Shown: positions 49,501 through 59,789, numbered from the stretch's first letter. The stretch is DNA of 64,000 nt from JAVBWI01 sp036677445 (GCA_036677445.1 JAVBWI010000006.1:124001-188000); one strand, 5' to 3'. Notes: generated from the letters alone by a model not told the origin. Numbers and translations: made by a program.

Positions 49501-50976
49501 TCAGGCGTCCAGGAACAGTGCGCGCTTTTGCGCATCCAGTACCACAAGCTTTTCCATATATGTGGCGATATCCTTGGGTGCGGGAATGCGCTCTACCCTG
49601 AGATCGCGCCCCAGGAACACGCGTTTGGTCATGGCACCCGCGCCGTGCGCTATGATATTCGTGGCTTCCTCCATCATATCAATGTTATAAATGCAGTCTT
49701 TATCCGGCAAAGCATAGCCTACGTTTTCAAGGTTGCCGCGCATATACTTCTGCCTATACATATAGTAAGGGTGCATGCCCAGCCCTGCGGCGCATTGCTC
49801 GCCCAGCGTCACCATGCGATCCGCCTCTTCGGGAGAAGGCAGCGGGTAGGCCTCGATTTGCTCCTTGAGACGTGAAGAGCGTTTGACCGCCAGCGTATGC
49901 ACGGTGAGGTTTTCGGGCGCAAGCGCCGAAATGGAATCCAATGTACGCCGTACATCCTCAATGGTTTCCCCCGGCAGCCCGGCGATGATGTCCATGTTGA
50001 TGCAGTTAAACCCCGTATCCCTTGCCAGCCGGTAAGCCGACAGGATATCCTCCGGCGTGTGCTCGCGGCCGATACGCACGAGCGTTTGTGCCTGCATGCT
50101 CTGCGGGTTAAGCGATATGCGGCCGACGCCCATTTCGCGCAGTACGCACAGTTTGTTTCTATCGATGGTATCCGGCCGGCCGGCCTCTACCGTCAATTCC
50201 AATCCAAAGCCGCCGTAACAGGATTGCGCATGGGAAAGCAGCGCGCGCAATTGATCGGCGGAAAGCACCGTGGGTGTTCCCCCGCCCACATACGTGCTGC
50301 GAATACGATACCCGCCTTCCCGCATCAACTGCGCGCCCAGTTGGATATCACGGAATAACGCATTAAGATAAGGCTCCGGAACGCCGCGGTCGCCTACGAC
50401 CTCTGAAGCGAAGGAACAGTATAAGCAGCGGGTCTTGCAAAACGGGATGCCGATGTATACATCCACATCCTTGGGCTGCGCGCTAAGGAGAATATCCCGC
50501 TGCGCACGCACAATAGAAGCCGCCAGCGCGGTTTTTTCCGGATGCACATCGAACTCTTCACGGAACATGCGGCATGCTTCCGCCTCACCCACATCTTCGG
50601 CGAGCTCGCGCAACAGCTTGGTGGGGCGTATGCCCGTGAGCGAGCCCCACGGCAATACGGTCTCGGGTTCGAGCTGCCGTAACACGCGGAAAGCGGCGAT
50701 CTTGAGCGCGCGCTTTTCCTGCCGCTTGCGCAGCAGCAAAGAATCGTAAGGCAGATCGATATTCCGCGCATAGACGGCGGCCGGCAGCCCTGCAACCTTG
50801 CGGCCTCTGGCAGTTACATGCGGCTGCGGGCCTTCAAAAAGCTCCACCTCCAGCGTATAGCCCTCCGGAGCCGTCCCGTCGGCGTCGGGCCGTATCTCCA
50901 CCATACCCAAATAAGCGCGGATGACCTCCGCGATATCATTGCGGTATTCTTCTTTATTGGTATGGAGAACGACCAT
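49501..50976 (-). CDS. hemZ: Radical SAM coproporphyrinogen dehydrogenase HemZ
   Basis: A 491-residue radical SAM protein of the HemN/HemZ family, for oxygen-independent oxidation of coproporphyrinogen III. The cluster motif is PFCKTRCLYCSF, followed by YVGGGTPTVLS and the family-specific long N-terminal extension with LTGIRPTKLLREL that marks HemZ. C-terminal HPYYMYRQKYM and YALPDKDCIYNIDMMEE are typical. No other heme gene is near, so a heme role is likely but not proven. Confidence 0.9.
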   Translation of the reverse strand: MVVLHTNKEEYRNDIAEVIRAYLGMVEIRPDADGTAPEGYTLEVELFEGPQPHVTARGRKVAGLPAAVYARNIDLPYDSLLLRKRQEKRALKIAAFRVLRQLEPETVLPWGSLTGIRPTKLLRELAEDVGEAEACRMFREEFDVHPEKTALAASIVRAQRDILLSAQPKDVDVYIGIPFCKTRCLYCSFASEVVGDRGVPEPYLNALFRDIQLGAQLMREGGYRIRSTYVGGGTPTVLSADQLRALLSHAQSCYGGFGLELTVEAGRPDTIDRNKLCVLREMGVGRISLNPQSMQAQTLVRIGREHTPEDILSAYRLARDTGFNCINMDIIAGLPGETIEDVRRTLDSISALAPENLTVHTLAVKRSSRLKEQIEAYPLPSPEEADRMVTLGEQCAAGLGMHPYYMYRQKYMRGNLENVGYALPDKDCIYNIDMMEEATNIIAHGAGAMTKRVFLGRDLRVERIPAPKDIATYMEKLVVLDAQKRALFLDA

Positions 50977-51013
50977 GGATTCCTCCGGCGATGTATTCTA
51001 AGATGGAGTGTAC

Positions 51014-51658
51014 CTACCACTGATACTGCTTGTAGTGGCGGACAAAGGGGTTGCGTTCGCGCTCAAAATCCAACGTTGTCGTGCGCATATGCCCGGGGTA
51101 AAGGGTATAATCGCCGGGCAGTTCAAAAAGCCTGTACACAATGGAGCGATACAAAGCGACTTCATCCGAGCCGGGGAAATCCGCGCGGCCCGCACCCAAG
51201 CGGAATATCGTATCGCCGGTAAACAGCGCGCGCTCCTGTTCAATCAAATAGCAAACGCCGCCCGGCGTATGCCCCGGCGTGTGAAGCACCCGGAGCTTCC
51301 GGCCAACTACCTGTATCGTATCCCCGTCGTTAAGCAGGATATCGGCTGAAGCGGGTTGGATATGGTAATTCCCAAGCGTAGCGAGACTTGCGGTGTCGCT
51401 AAGCAGCATATATGCATCACTTTCATGGATGCATATCTTGGCGCCGGTACGCTGCGCAAGCGCGGCCACGCCGCCGATATGGTCAAAATGCCCGTGGGTA
51501 AGTAATATGTGCGAACAGTTCAGACGCTGTGAATCCAAAAACATGCGCACCGGTTCCGCTTCCGCCGGGTCGATTACGGCGCATGTACCGTTTGCTTCTT
51601 CATAGAGTACGTAGCTATTGACATCGAGCGGGCCGCAGGGAATGGTCTTTATATGCAT
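51014..51658 (-). CDS. MBL-fold hydrolase (glyoxalase II-like)
   Basis: A 214-residue metallo-beta-lactamase fold protein with the metal motif LTHGHFDHIGG, HTPGHTPGG and FTGDTIF in glyoxalase II order. Such YqgX/YcbL-like proteins may hydrolyse thioesters; the substrate is not known. The ATG at 51658 overlaps the dtd stop (TGATG) with AGAGG 8 bases upstream, so the pair is translationally coupled. Confidence 0.88.
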   Translation of the reverse strand: MHIKTIPCGPLDVNSYVLYEEANGTCAVIDPAEAEPVRMFLDSQRLNCSHILLTHGHFDHIGGVAALAQRTGAKICIHESDAYMLLSDTASLATLGNYHIQPASADILLNDGDTIQVVGRKLRVLHTPGHTPGGVCYLIEQERALFTGDTIFRLGAGRADFPGSDEVALYRSIVYRLFELPGDYTLYPGHMRTTTLDFERERNPFVRHYKQYQW

Positions 51659-52104
51659 CAAAACAACCTCTTGCTGTCGATGAGTATGGTGACGGGGCCG
51701 TCGTTAACCAGCGACACATCCATCATGGCCTGAAACTCGCCGGTTTCTACAGGAAGGATTTCACGCAGCAGCGCGATGCCTTTTTCGTAGAGCGGTATTG
51801 CGGTCTCCGGCCGGGCGGCCTTTATGAAGCTGGGCCGCCTGCCGTGCCTCACGTCGCCGTAAAGCGTAAACTGAGAGACAAGCAGCACGCTTCCTCCTAT
51901 ATCCACTACGGAGCGGTTCATCTTCCCTTCTTCATCCTCGAATACCCGAAGGCCTGTGATTTTGTCGCAGATATATTTTAAATCCTCTTCGGTATCGATA
52001 TCCTCAATGCCTAAAAATACAAGCAGCCCCTTATCGATGCTGCCAGTTACCCTGCCCTCTACCGTGACGCCCGCCTGTTTTACTCGCTGCACCACTGCGC
52101 GCAT
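51658..52104 (-). CDS. dtd: D-aminoacyl-tRNA deacylase
   Basis: A 148-residue enzyme that removes D-amino acids and misplaced glycine from tRNA. The catalytic SQFTLYGD and the cross-dimer Gly-cis-Pro motif in NDGPVTI are intact. Length is typical. It follows relA by 26 bases, the conserved relA-dtd order of Firmicutes. Confidence 0.96.
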   Translation of the reverse strand: MRAVVQRVKQAGVTVEGRVTGSIDKGLLVFLGIEDIDTEEDLKYICDKITGLRVFEDEEGKMNRSVVDIGGSVLLVSQFTLYGDVRHGRRPSFIKAARPETAIPLYEKGIALLREILPVETGEFQAMMDVSLVNDGPVTILIDSKRLF

Positions 52105-52130
52105 TTGTATTCCCTCCTGTCATCCGCCGC

Positions 52131-54386
52131 CTAATAGCTGGCGCGGTACACTTCCGTGACGGTTCTGATTTTACGCAGATTTTTGATGATGTTGTTCAAC
52201 TGTGACGTATTGGTGATATCAAACGAAAGCTGTACATATACCATGCCGTTGCGGTCGGTTTTTGCGTTGACCGTTTTGATGTTAACATTCATACTTAACA
52301 GAACCTGCGAAATATCCATCAACACGCCCGGCCGGTCGGTCGCCGTCATATTGATGTTGGCCGTATAGCTGGATTTTTCATCCCCGACCCATTCCACGGG
52401 TATGATTCTGCCCTCGTCGCCCAAAAGATCCTTGGCATTGGGGCAATCCTTCCGATGCACGGAAACACCGCGCCCGCGCGTGATGTACCCAATGATTTCA
52501 TCGCCCGGCACCGGGCTGCAGCAATGCGCAAAGCGCACCATCATATTGGGTTCGCCGTGCACGATAATACCGTGCATGGCGGTCGATTTCGGTTCCTGCA
52601 TGCGCGGAGGCGTACCGCCGGATTCCTCCAATTGGCGCATACGCTGTGCAAACTCTTCCTCCTGCGCCTGCTTGCGCTGCTTCTCCATCAGGCGGTGCAG
52701 CACCTGCCCGGTGGATATGCCGCCATAGCCGATGGCGTTGTACACATCCTCCATGTTGGACATGTTGAGTTTTTTTAGAAGCTCGCTGTAATATTCGGGC
52801 TTCGTCAGGCTGGAAAGCTGCTGGCCGTGCCGTTTTGCGGCGCCCTCGAGCATTTCACGGCCCTTTTGCACGTTTTCTTCGCGGTTGGCCTTTTTAAACC
52901 ACTGTCGGATCTTGGATTTCGCCTGCTGTGTTTTTACGATATGCAGCCAGTCCCGGCTGGGACCGGGCTGGTTCGCGGATGTGATGATCTCCACCACGTC
53001 GTTGGTCTTAAGCTTATAGTCAAGGCGGACCATACTGCCGTTCACCTTGGCGTGCTGGCAATGATGGCCCACGTTGGTGTGAATGCGGTACGCAAAATCC
53101 AAAGGGGTGGAGCCGGTGGGAAGATCCAGTATCTCGCCGCGCGGCGTGAGAACGAACACATAATCGCTGAAGAAATCCTTCATGATGCTGTCTACGAACT
53201 CGCGCGCATTGTCGGCGTCATTCTCGTATTCGAGCGCGGTGCGAAGCCACGCCATTTTCCCGTCCAGGTCATCCTGCGCGCCGCGGCCTTCCTTATACAT
53301 CCAATGCGCGGCAATGCCGTACTCCGCCGTACGGTGCATTTCGAAGGTGCGAATCTGCACCTCGAAGGGCAGGCCGTGCTCGCCGAAGAGCGTAGTATGC
53401 AGCGAGCGGTACATGTTGGTCTTGGGGATGGCGATATAATCCTTAAAGCGCCCGGGCATGGGCTTCCAGACGGAATGGATAACGCCGAGCGTCGCATAGC
53501 AGTCGTTCACCGTCTCAACGATGATGCGTATGGCGATCAGATCGTATATCTCGTCAAGCGGGCGGTTCTGCTTGATCATCTTGCGGTATATGCTGTACAT
53601 ATGCTTCGGACGCCCGTTGATTTCCGCTTCAATGCCAACCCTGTTCAAGTTTTCTCGTATGGTTGCGATTGCGCTTTGCAGCAGTTCCATGCGTTCCGCC
53701 TGCTGCGGCTCTATCGCCACGCGCAGCTGTTCATATTCTTCGGGCATCAGATGCATGAAGGCAAGATCCTCCAGCTCGCCCTTGATTGCGCCCATGCCGA
53801 AGCGGTGCGCCAGCGGCGCATAAACATCCAGCGTCTCCTTGGCTTTTCGGGCGCGCTTGGCGGTATCGCAATATTCCAGCGTCCGCATGTTGTGCAGGCG
53901 GTCCGCAAGCTTGATGATAACCACGCGCACATTGTTCGCCATCGCCAGAAACAGTTTTCGAAGGTTTTCCGCCTGCTGCTCCTGCTTGGTAATAAAATCC
54001 TGCGCGCCGGTCTTGGTCAGCTTGGTAACGCCGTCCACCATTGTGGCGATTTCCTCGCCGAACAGTTCGGTCAGCTTTTGCACGGTAACGTCCTTGCCAT
54101 CCTCCACTACGTCGTGCAAAAGCCCCGCGATAACAGTGGCATAGTCCATGCCCATTTCATAGAGCATGATGGCGACAGCCTCGGGGTGAATGTAGTACGG
54201 CTCACCGGATTCACGCCGCTGATCCTTGTGCACTTCCCTGGCAAAATCAATCGCCTTTTGCAGCAGGGCAAGCTGTTCCTGCGTAAATGTTTTTTTGCAC
54301 GTTTCATAAAGGTCGGCATGCGGCTCACCCAGCATCGACTGCGCACTTAACATGGCCTTCATGCAAATCTCTTTGGGCCGTTCCAT
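52131..54386 (-). CDS. relA: Bifunctional (p)ppGpp synthetase/hydrolase Rel
   Basis: A 751-residue stringent-response enzyme. Domains in order: HD hydrolase (VKDQRRESG-type region with AGLLHDVVEDG), synthetase (RPKHMYSIYRKM, AIRIIVETVNDCYATLG), TGS (FVLTPRGEILDLPTGSTPLDFAY), and a C-terminal ACT domain. HD and synthetase motifs are both intact, so both activities are expected. The ATG at 54386 has AGGAGG about 8 bases upstream. A hairpin lies between it and apt. Confidence 0.96.
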   Translation of the reverse strand: MERPKEICMKAMLSAQSMLGEPHADLYETCKKTFTQEQLALLQKAIDFAREVHKDQRRESGEPYYIHPEAVAIMLYEMGMDYATVIAGLLHDVVEDGKDVTVQKLTELFGEEIATMVDGVTKLTKTGAQDFITKQEQQAENLRKLFLAMANNVRVVIIKLADRLHNMRTLEYCDTAKRARKAKETLDVYAPLAHRFGMGAIKGELEDLAFMHLMPEEYEQLRVAIEPQQAERMELLQSAIATIRENLNRVGIEAEINGRPKHMYSIYRKMIKQNRPLDEIYDLIAIRIIVETVNDCYATLGVIHSVWKPMPGRFKDYIAIPKTNMYRSLHTTLFGEHGLPFEVQIRTFEMHRTAEYGIAAHWMYKEGRGAQDDLDGKMAWLRTALEYENDADNAREFVDSIMKDFFSDYVFVLTPRGEILDLPTGSTPLDFAYRIHTNVGHHCQHAKVNGSMVRLDYKLKTNDVVEIITSANQPGPSRDWLHIVKTQQAKSKIRQWFKKANREENVQKGREMLEGAAKRHGQQLSSLTKPEYYSELLKKLNMSNMEDVYNAIGYGGISTGQVLHRLMEKQRKQAQEEEFAQRMRQLEESGGTPPRMQEPKSTAMHGIIVHGEPNMMVRFAHCCSPVPGDEIIGYITRGRGVSVHRKDCPNAKDLLGDEGRIIPVEWVGDEKSSYTANINMTATDRPGVLMDISQVLLSMNVNIKTVNAKTDRNGMVYVQLSFDITNTSQLNNIIKNLRKIRTVTEVYRASY

Positions 54387-54434
54387 GCATTTCCCCTCCT
54401 TTCCGCCGTGCATTCGCTTATATGCTTACAAATA

Positions 54435-54463
54435 CAGAATCAACGGCAAAGCCGTTGATTCTG
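54435..54463 (-). terminator. Terminator between apt and relA
   Basis: CAGAATCAACGGC and GCCGTTGATTCTG form a 13-base perfect stem with a 3-base loop, then TATTTG on the minus strand. Partial read-through from apt into relA is likely, since no other promoter is obvious. Confidence 0.75.
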
Positions 54464-54475
54464 CGAATTCCTAAC

Positions 54476-54988
54476 CTAAAATACCATTACGGCCGAAACA
54501 TCATAGTCTTTCAACAGCTCGCGGCCGCCCAGATCGGATAGCTCAATGGCAAAGCGCGCGGCAACGACTTCCCCGCCCGCCTGCTCCGCCAGCTTGATGG
54601 TGGCAAACGCCGTACCGCCCGTTGCCAGAAGATCGTCCACAACGGCAATCTTTTGTCCGGGGCGGATGGCATCCTCGTGCACCTCAAGCACATCCGTGCC
54701 ATACTCCAGCCCGTACGAATAGCGGTTTGTTTTGGCGGGCAATTTTCCCGGTTTGCGGGCAACGATGAACCCTGCGCCTATCGCATACGCTAAAGCCGAG
54801 CCTATTACAAAGCCGCGCGCCTCCGGCCCGATGACAAGCTCAACGCCTTTGCTTTCCAGCGATTTAGCGAGCGAATCAATGAGCTCATGGTACGCGTCTT
54901 TATCCTTTAGGAGCGTCGTAATGTCCCGAAAGAGTATGCCCTCTTTGGGAAAATCCGGGATATTGCGTATGGTCGATTTTAGATCCAT
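54476..54988 (-). CDS. apt: Adenine phosphoribosyltransferase
   Basis: A 170-residue purine salvage enzyme making AMP from adenine and PRPP. The PRPP motif is VAVVDDLLATGGTAFA-like (IAVVDDLLATGGTAFATI), with GPEARGFVIGSALAYAIGAGF and RKPGKLPAKT as family markers. The ATG at 54988 has GGGAGG about 9 bases upstream, within the end of recJ. The recJ-apt-relA order is conserved in Firmicutes. Confidence 0.96.
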   Translation of the reverse strand: MDLKSTIRNIPDFPKEGILFRDITTLLKDKDAYHELIDSLAKSLESKGVELVIGPEARGFVIGSALAYAIGAGFIVARKPGKLPAKTNRYSYGLEYGTDVLEVHEDAIRPGQKIAVVDDLLATGGTAFATIKLAEQAGGEVVAARFAIELSDLGGRELLKDYDVSAVMVF

Positions 54989-55002
54989 TTTGCTTTCCTC
55001 CC

Positions 55003-57414
55003 TCAGCATGATGCAAACACTTCGGTATTTCCCTCGTTCGCCTCGGTATACAGTTTACTATCCAATAAGCTTCGCGGTGCAAAGCTGGATACCACGCTGA
55101 CCAAATCCGTGACAGGGTTCCATTGAAAGAACCCCAGCTCAATAAATACCAGAAGCGCCAATACGGTGCGCTCGCTGTCTTCCGCCACACCAGCCTGAAA
55201 CAAAAGGCTGCGCGCAGCCGGACCGTTTTTCAGCTGTGCCATGAGCCTGCGGTAGATGTTCCCCATTTCTTTGCGCGATAGGCGCAAAGGCGCAAGCATC
55301 TCCACTGCATCGCCCTCGGCCGGTACAAAAACTGTACCAATATCGGCGTGGATATTCTGCACACATGGGCTCGGGCAGCCGTCGTACAGATAAATACTTG
55401 TAAAGCGTCCGCGCGGCAACGCGCAAAAATGCGGTGCAAGCAGTATTGCGTTGGCCGATCCGGCATTGGCGGGCAGTTCCTGCCAGTATACCTCGACCGC
55501 ATCCTCCAGATGCCGCTGCAGCAGCAGCGTGCGAAAGCGATTCGCCCCCTGTATGGAAGTACACAGTATCAAGGCACCCTGCATATCCTCCTGCAGCAGG
55601 CGAACGATGGCTTCATCCATGTCCGCAACGACTGTCCAAACAGCGCTCCGACTAACATTATATAAAACATTCCGAAAAAATGCATCTACAAATTTTAAGC
55701 GCCGGTTTAAAATATCGTTCGGATCGTCGAAGAATGTCGTACGCTTTGCCGCACGCAGCATGAGTTGCAGCTGCCGGGTTCCCTGCCAGGAGTTTACGTC
55801 CGGCGTATAGAGCAGATCGAATATACCGCCCTGCGCCCATTCCTTTGCTTTATTGCCATACCCGAACGCAACCAAATTTGCGCGCCGGTTGCCCTGCACG
55901 GCCGTGGAGCGCAAATGCGCGTCCTCCCTGCCCATGCAAGCGGTATTTTCCAAATGCACGCCGCGCGCGCGGAATACCGGCTGCGGGTTTCCTTCGCCGT
56001 AAGGCGCCAATATGGATAACTCCTCGACCGCCTGCAGGGAAATCTCCTTCAACGGCACTTCCTTTTCATAAAGCATTGTCGGGATGAACGTATGCGGATG
56101 GATATGTCCCCGAAGATAACAATCAAATTCTTTGGAAAACGCCTCAAATTGGCCCAGTTCCATGGTAAGCCCCGCCGCCTGCGCATGGCCGCCAAAGCGG
56201 ATCAGGTGGGTTTCAAACGCCTGCAGGCACTCAAAAAGATGTACGCCGGGTATGCTGCGGCAGGAACCGGTGAGAAGATTATCCCGTAAATGGAACAGCA
56301 GCACGGGGCGATAATACTCTTCCGCCAGCTTGGAAGCGACGATGCCGATGACGCCCGGATTCCAATCCGGCGAATAAAGCAATATCGCGCGCATGCGCGC
56401 GGTATCCTTCCCCGCAAGCTGCCGGTGCGCATCGCGCAGTATGCGCTGTTCCTCCGTTTGCCTGCGCTCGTTCTCGTCGTTGAGCGTAAGCGCGAGATTT
56501 TGCGCCTGCACCGTATCACCTGCGGTCAGCAGCATGAGCGACCGCATAGGGTCGCCCATGCGGCCAGCGGCGTTGAGCCGGGGCGCAAGGCGAAATGCCA
56601 GCGTTTCGCTATTTGCATTCTGGCCTGCACCGCCCGATACTGCGAGCAGAGCGTTCAGGCCAATATGCTTCTGCACGAGGGGTAGCCCCGCGGCGACGAT
56701 AGCCCGGTTTTCATCCTTTAATTCCACCACATCCGCCACGGTCGCCAGCGCGGCCAGCGGCAGATATGGATGGATCGCGTCGTTTGCTCCGAGCGCCTGC
56801 ACCAGCTTGAGCGCAATTCCCGCCCCGCACAGGCAGTGATACGGATATTGGCTGTCCGGCCGGTGCGGGTCAATTACAGCCGTGCAATCGGGCAGCGCTT
56901 GCGGGCATTGGTGGTGATCCGTCACGATAACATCCATGCCCAACGTACGACAAAGCGCGATTTCCTTCGCAGCCGCTATTCCATTATCCACTGTGACGAT
57001 CAGCTGGATACCTTGCTGTGCCAAACGCAGTACGGCATCCTCATGCATGCCATATCCTTCCTGATACCGGGACGGCAGAAAGGGCACGGCATCCGCATTA
57101 CGTGTATGCAGGTATTGCAGCAGTATGGCTGTTGCGCATACGCCATCCGCATCGTAATCGCCATAAACGCAAATTCGCTCGCCCGCGGTAATCGCCTGGT
57201 TGATTCTGTCCACGGCTTTGCGCATATCCGGCAATAAAAACGGGTCATGTAATTGTGCAAGCGTAGGATGCAGAAACGCCTGCACCTCTGTAAGCGACAC
57301 AATACCCCTGCCCACAAGCAGGGAAGCGAGCAAAACGGATATCTTGTTTTCCTCCGCGACGCGGGATATCTCGTACGCCGCATCGCTGCCGGAGGATTGC
57401 ACAAATCGAAGCAT
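55003..57414 (-). CDS. recJ: Single-stranded-DNA exonuclease RecJ
   Basis: An 803-residue 5-prime to 3-prime ssDNA exonuclease for recombination and mismatch repair. The DHH domain has VYGDYDADGVCATAIL and VTDHHQCPQ, the DHHA1 domain has RFGGHAQAAG, then an OB fold. A C-terminal extension of about 240 residues after the core (from VNSWQGTRQLQL) is longer than in E. coli but common in Firmicutes. The ATG at 57414 has AAAGG 6 bases upstream. Confidence 0.95.
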   Translation of the reverse strand: MLRFVQSSGSDAAYEISRVAEENKISVLLASLLVGRGIVSLTEVQAFLHPTLAQLHDPFLLPDMRKAVDRINQAITAGERICVYGDYDADGVCATAILLQYLHTRNADAVPFLPSRYQEGYGMHEDAVLRLAQQGIQLIVTVDNGIAAAKEIALCRTLGMDVIVTDHHQCPQALPDCTAVIDPHRPDSQYPYHCLCGAGIALKLVQALGANDAIHPYLPLAALATVADVVELKDENRAIVAAGLPLVQKHIGLNALLAVSGGAGQNANSETLAFRLAPRLNAAGRMGDPMRSLMLLTAGDTVQAQNLALTLNDENERRQTEEQRILRDAHRQLAGKDTARMRAILLYSPDWNPGVIGIVASKLAEEYYRPVLLFHLRDNLLTGSCRSIPGVHLFECLQAFETHLIRFGGHAQAAGLTMELGQFEAFSKEFDCYLRGHIHPHTFIPTMLYEKEVPLKEISLQAVEELSILAPYGEGNPQPVFRARGVHLENTACMGREDAHLRSTAVQGNRRANLVAFGYGNKAKEWAQGGIFDLLYTPDVNSWQGTRQLQLMLRAAKRTTFFDDPNDILNRRLKFVDAFFRNVLYNVSRSAVWTVVADMDEAIVRLLQEDMQGALILCTSIQGANRFRTLLLQRHLEDAVEVYWQELPANAGSANAILLAPHFCALPRGRFTSIYLYDGCPSPCVQNIHADIGTVFVPAEGDAVEMLAPLRLSRKEMGNIYRRLMAQLKNGPAARSLLFQAGVAEDSERTVLALLVFIELGFFQWNPVTDLVSVVSSFAPRSLLDSKLYTEANEGNTEVFASC

Positions 57415-57436
57415 GCGTTGCCTTTCTTTTCTTAAG

Positions 57437-57461
57437 AAAAGGGCGGGCATACTGCCCGCCC
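57437..57461 (-). terminator. Terminator of secDF
   Basis: GGGCGGGC and GCCCGCCC with a 5-base loop, followed on the minus strand by TTTTCTT. It lies between secF and recJ. Confidence 0.88.
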
Positions 57462-57467
57462 GTGCTT

Positions 57468-58406
57468 TTACGACTTTTTCTTTTTGGAGGCTCTTGGCGC
57501 CAGCGCGCCTTTTTTCGCTTTTTCATAGCGCATGAGGTGCCACTTCGCCCACACGGGGCCTGCAAGGAATATGGAAGAATACGTGCCGGCAACCAGACCG
57601 ATAATAATGGGCAAGGAAAACTCACGAATAGACTGAACGCCCAAAATATAAACCATCAGGATGGTAAGCAGCGTGGTGATCGAAGTATTAATGGAACGCA
57701 CCAAGGTTCCCTTAATGCTCTTGTTTACTATTTCCGTACGGTGCCTGTCAACATGCACATCGTTCTTGCTGAATTCACGAACACGGTCGAATATAACGAT
57801 GGTATTGTTGATGGAATAACCTAATATGGTCAGCACCGCCGCGATAAACGGGCTGTTGATGGGTATGCGCAATATACAGGTAAGGCTTAGCATGATGGCC
57901 ACATCGTGTATCAACGCCATAACCGCCGCCAAACCGGAAAGGAACTCGAACCGCGCCCATATGTAAATGAGTATCAGGACGCTTGCAATAAGCACGGAAA
58001 AGAAAGCGTTGCGAACGAGACTTGCGCTTGCAATACCGTCCACGCGGTCGACCGCAATCATTTCGGCATTGGGATAAGTCTCCTGAATGTCCTCAAGTAT
58101 GCTCATGCGCAGCGCGCTCTCCGCTGCGTCGTCGCCTTGCGTTTGCATACGGATATCAACCATGGTCTGGAAAGAAGCGGAAGCGCCGGTACGCACTGCC
58201 CGCGCCCCGACGACCCCGTTCGCGCTGAGCGCATCGTTCACAACGCGCATATCAAAGTCGCCCTTCATATCGATCGTTACAAGCGTACCGCCGGTGAAGT
58301 CCACACCAATGTTTAAGCCGCCGCTGAAAATACCAACGATGATGCCCAGCAGTATGATGACTGCGGAAACGCTGGCCATCAGCCTGAATTTCTTTGTAAA
58401 TTCCAT
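57468..58406 (-). CDS. secF: Protein translocase subunit SecF
   Basis: A 312-residue membrane subunit that with SecD uses the proton gradient to aid protein export. Six predicted helices; NIGVDFTGGTLVTID after the first helix and DRVREFSKNDV with TILGYSINNTIVIFDRV in the RND core are characteristic. C-terminus is Lys-rich (RASKKKKS). The ATG at 58406 has AAGGAGGG 7 bases before it. Second gene after secD, 17 bases downstream. Confidence 0.96.
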   Translation of the reverse strand: MEFTKKFRLMASVSAVIILLGIIVGIFSGGLNIGVDFTGGTLVTIDMKGDFDMRVVNDALSANGVVGARAVRTGASASFQTMVDIRMQTQGDDAAESALRMSILEDIQETYPNAEMIAVDRVDGIASASLVRNAFFSVLIASVLILIYIWARFEFLSGLAAVMALIHDVAIMLSLTCILRIPINSPFIAAVLTILGYSINNTIVIFDRVREFSKNDVHVDRHRTEIVNKSIKGTLVRSINTSITTLLTILMVYILGVQSIREFSLPIIIGLVAGTYSSIFLAGPVWAKWHLMRYEKAKKGALAPRASKKKKS

Positions 58407-58423
58407 TTGCGTTCCCTCCTTCA

Positions 58424-59716
58424 TTATTCTGCAGCCTTGTCCGGCAAAGACTTCATCGGGCAAAACAGAGTCTTATTAGTAAAATGGATGCCAAGCAACA
58501 AATTCATCAGCCCGCGCGTTATCAGAACTGCGGTAAAGAAGCTGACGATAATACCTATGAGCAGCGTTACCGCAAACCCTTTTATCGTACCTGTGCCAAA
58601 GAACAAAAGCACAAGCGCGGATATGACTGTCGTGATGTTGGAGTCCATAATAGCGGAGAAAGCGCGTGTAAAGCCCGATTTTACGGAAGTACGCACGGAT
58701 TTTCCGGAACGCATCTCCTCGCGCATGCGCTCGAATATGATGACGTTCGCGTCCACCGCCATACCGATGGATAATATGATACCCGCAATACCGGGCAGCG
58801 TCAATTGCACGCCGGGTATGGTGGCAAGGCAGAACAGCACGATAAGCATATAGATTACAAGCGCAATATCCGCAATGAGACCGGGAATACGATAATACAC
58901 CGCCATGAAAATGAACACAAGGCAGATACCGATCAGGCCGGCCGTAATGCTGCCCTGCAGCGCGGTTTCGCCAAGCGTTGCGCTGACGGTGCGCACTTCG
59001 ATCTCTTCCATTTCAATGGGGAGCGCGCCGCTTCTGATCTGCTGCTCAAGCTGCCTGGCGGTATCATAGGTGAACTTCTCGCTCTCGATATATGCCCGTC
59101 CGCCTGATATAACTGTGTTTACAACTGGAGCGGAAATGACGGTTCCGTCAAGCGTAATGGAAATAGGCTGATTTGTATTTACCAGCTTGGCGGTCGCTTC
59201 CGCAAAGGCAGCCGCCGCCGTAGCGTTCAATTCAAAGCCAACCACATAGCCCGTGCCGGTATCCGGATTGTTTTGGACATACACGTCCGTCATATCCTCG
59301 CCGCCGAATATCACTTTCCCGTCCGGGTCCACAAACTCAATCTTGGCGGGTTTGACAAGATACTGCGTGATGACCGCGGGATCATCTATCTTATTGGACT
59401 CGTTGATAGGGATCTCAATGCGAATCCTTCCCGTTCCCTGGCGGGTAATGGTGGCTTCCGGATACCCTTCCGAATCCAGGCGCATCCGCATGATGCTGTA
59501 CACTGAAGCCAAATTCTCAGACAATTCAGGGTCATTAATATCCTTCGCTTCGTATACGACGGATACGCCGCCTGTCAAATCCAGCCCTTGCGGAATCTGT
59601 TCGGCCAAGGGGCGTATCTCGTAAATTCCCCAAGTAACGCCGTATATGGCGAAGTACCCGATGGCGATGGTGACTAATATAATTAGCACCAGCGCCACAA
59701 TCTTGCGCACATCCAC
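58424..59716 (-). CDS. secD: Protein translocase subunit SecD
   Basis: A 430-residue membrane subunit of the Sec accessory complex. After a first helix the signature QGLDLTGGVSVVYEAKD and the P1 head domain follow, then five helices with GIAGIILSIGMAVDANVIIFERM-type RND core. The start is a GTG at 59716, 8 bases after AAGGAGG. A promoter lies at 59751-59779, so secD-secF form their own operon. Confidence 0.96.
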   Translation of the reverse strand: MDVRKIVALVLIILVTIAIGYFAIYGVTWGIYEIRPLAEQIPQGLDLTGGVSVVYEAKDINDPELSENLASVYSIMRMRLDSEGYPEATITRQGTGRIRIEIPINESNKIDDPAVITQYLVKPAKIEFVDPDGKVIFGGEDMTDVYVQNNPDTGTGYVVGFELNATAAAAFAEATAKLVNTNQPISITLDGTVISAPVVNTVISGGRAYIESEKFTYDTARQLEQQIRSGALPIEMEEIEVRTVSATLGETALQGSITAGLIGICLVFIFMAVYYRIPGLIADIALVIYMLIVLFCLATIPGVQLTLPGIAGIILSIGMAVDANVIIFERMREEMRSGKSVRTSVKSGFTRAFSAIMDSNITTVISALVLLFFGTGTIKGFAVTLLIGIIVSFFTAVLITRGLMNLLLGIHFTNKTLFCPMKSLPDKAAE

Positions 59717-59750
59717 TACGCATTCCTCCTTCGTTGATTGCAACGTACCT

Positions 59751-59779
59751 ATTATGTCATAGAGTAAGCCCCGATGCAA
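59751..59779 (-). promoter_or_regulatory. secDF promoter
   Basis: TTGCAT (59774-59779), 17 bases, CATAAT (59751-59756) on the minus strand, about 30 bases before the secD start. Confidence 0.65.
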
Positions 59780-59789
59780 GGGTCAAGTC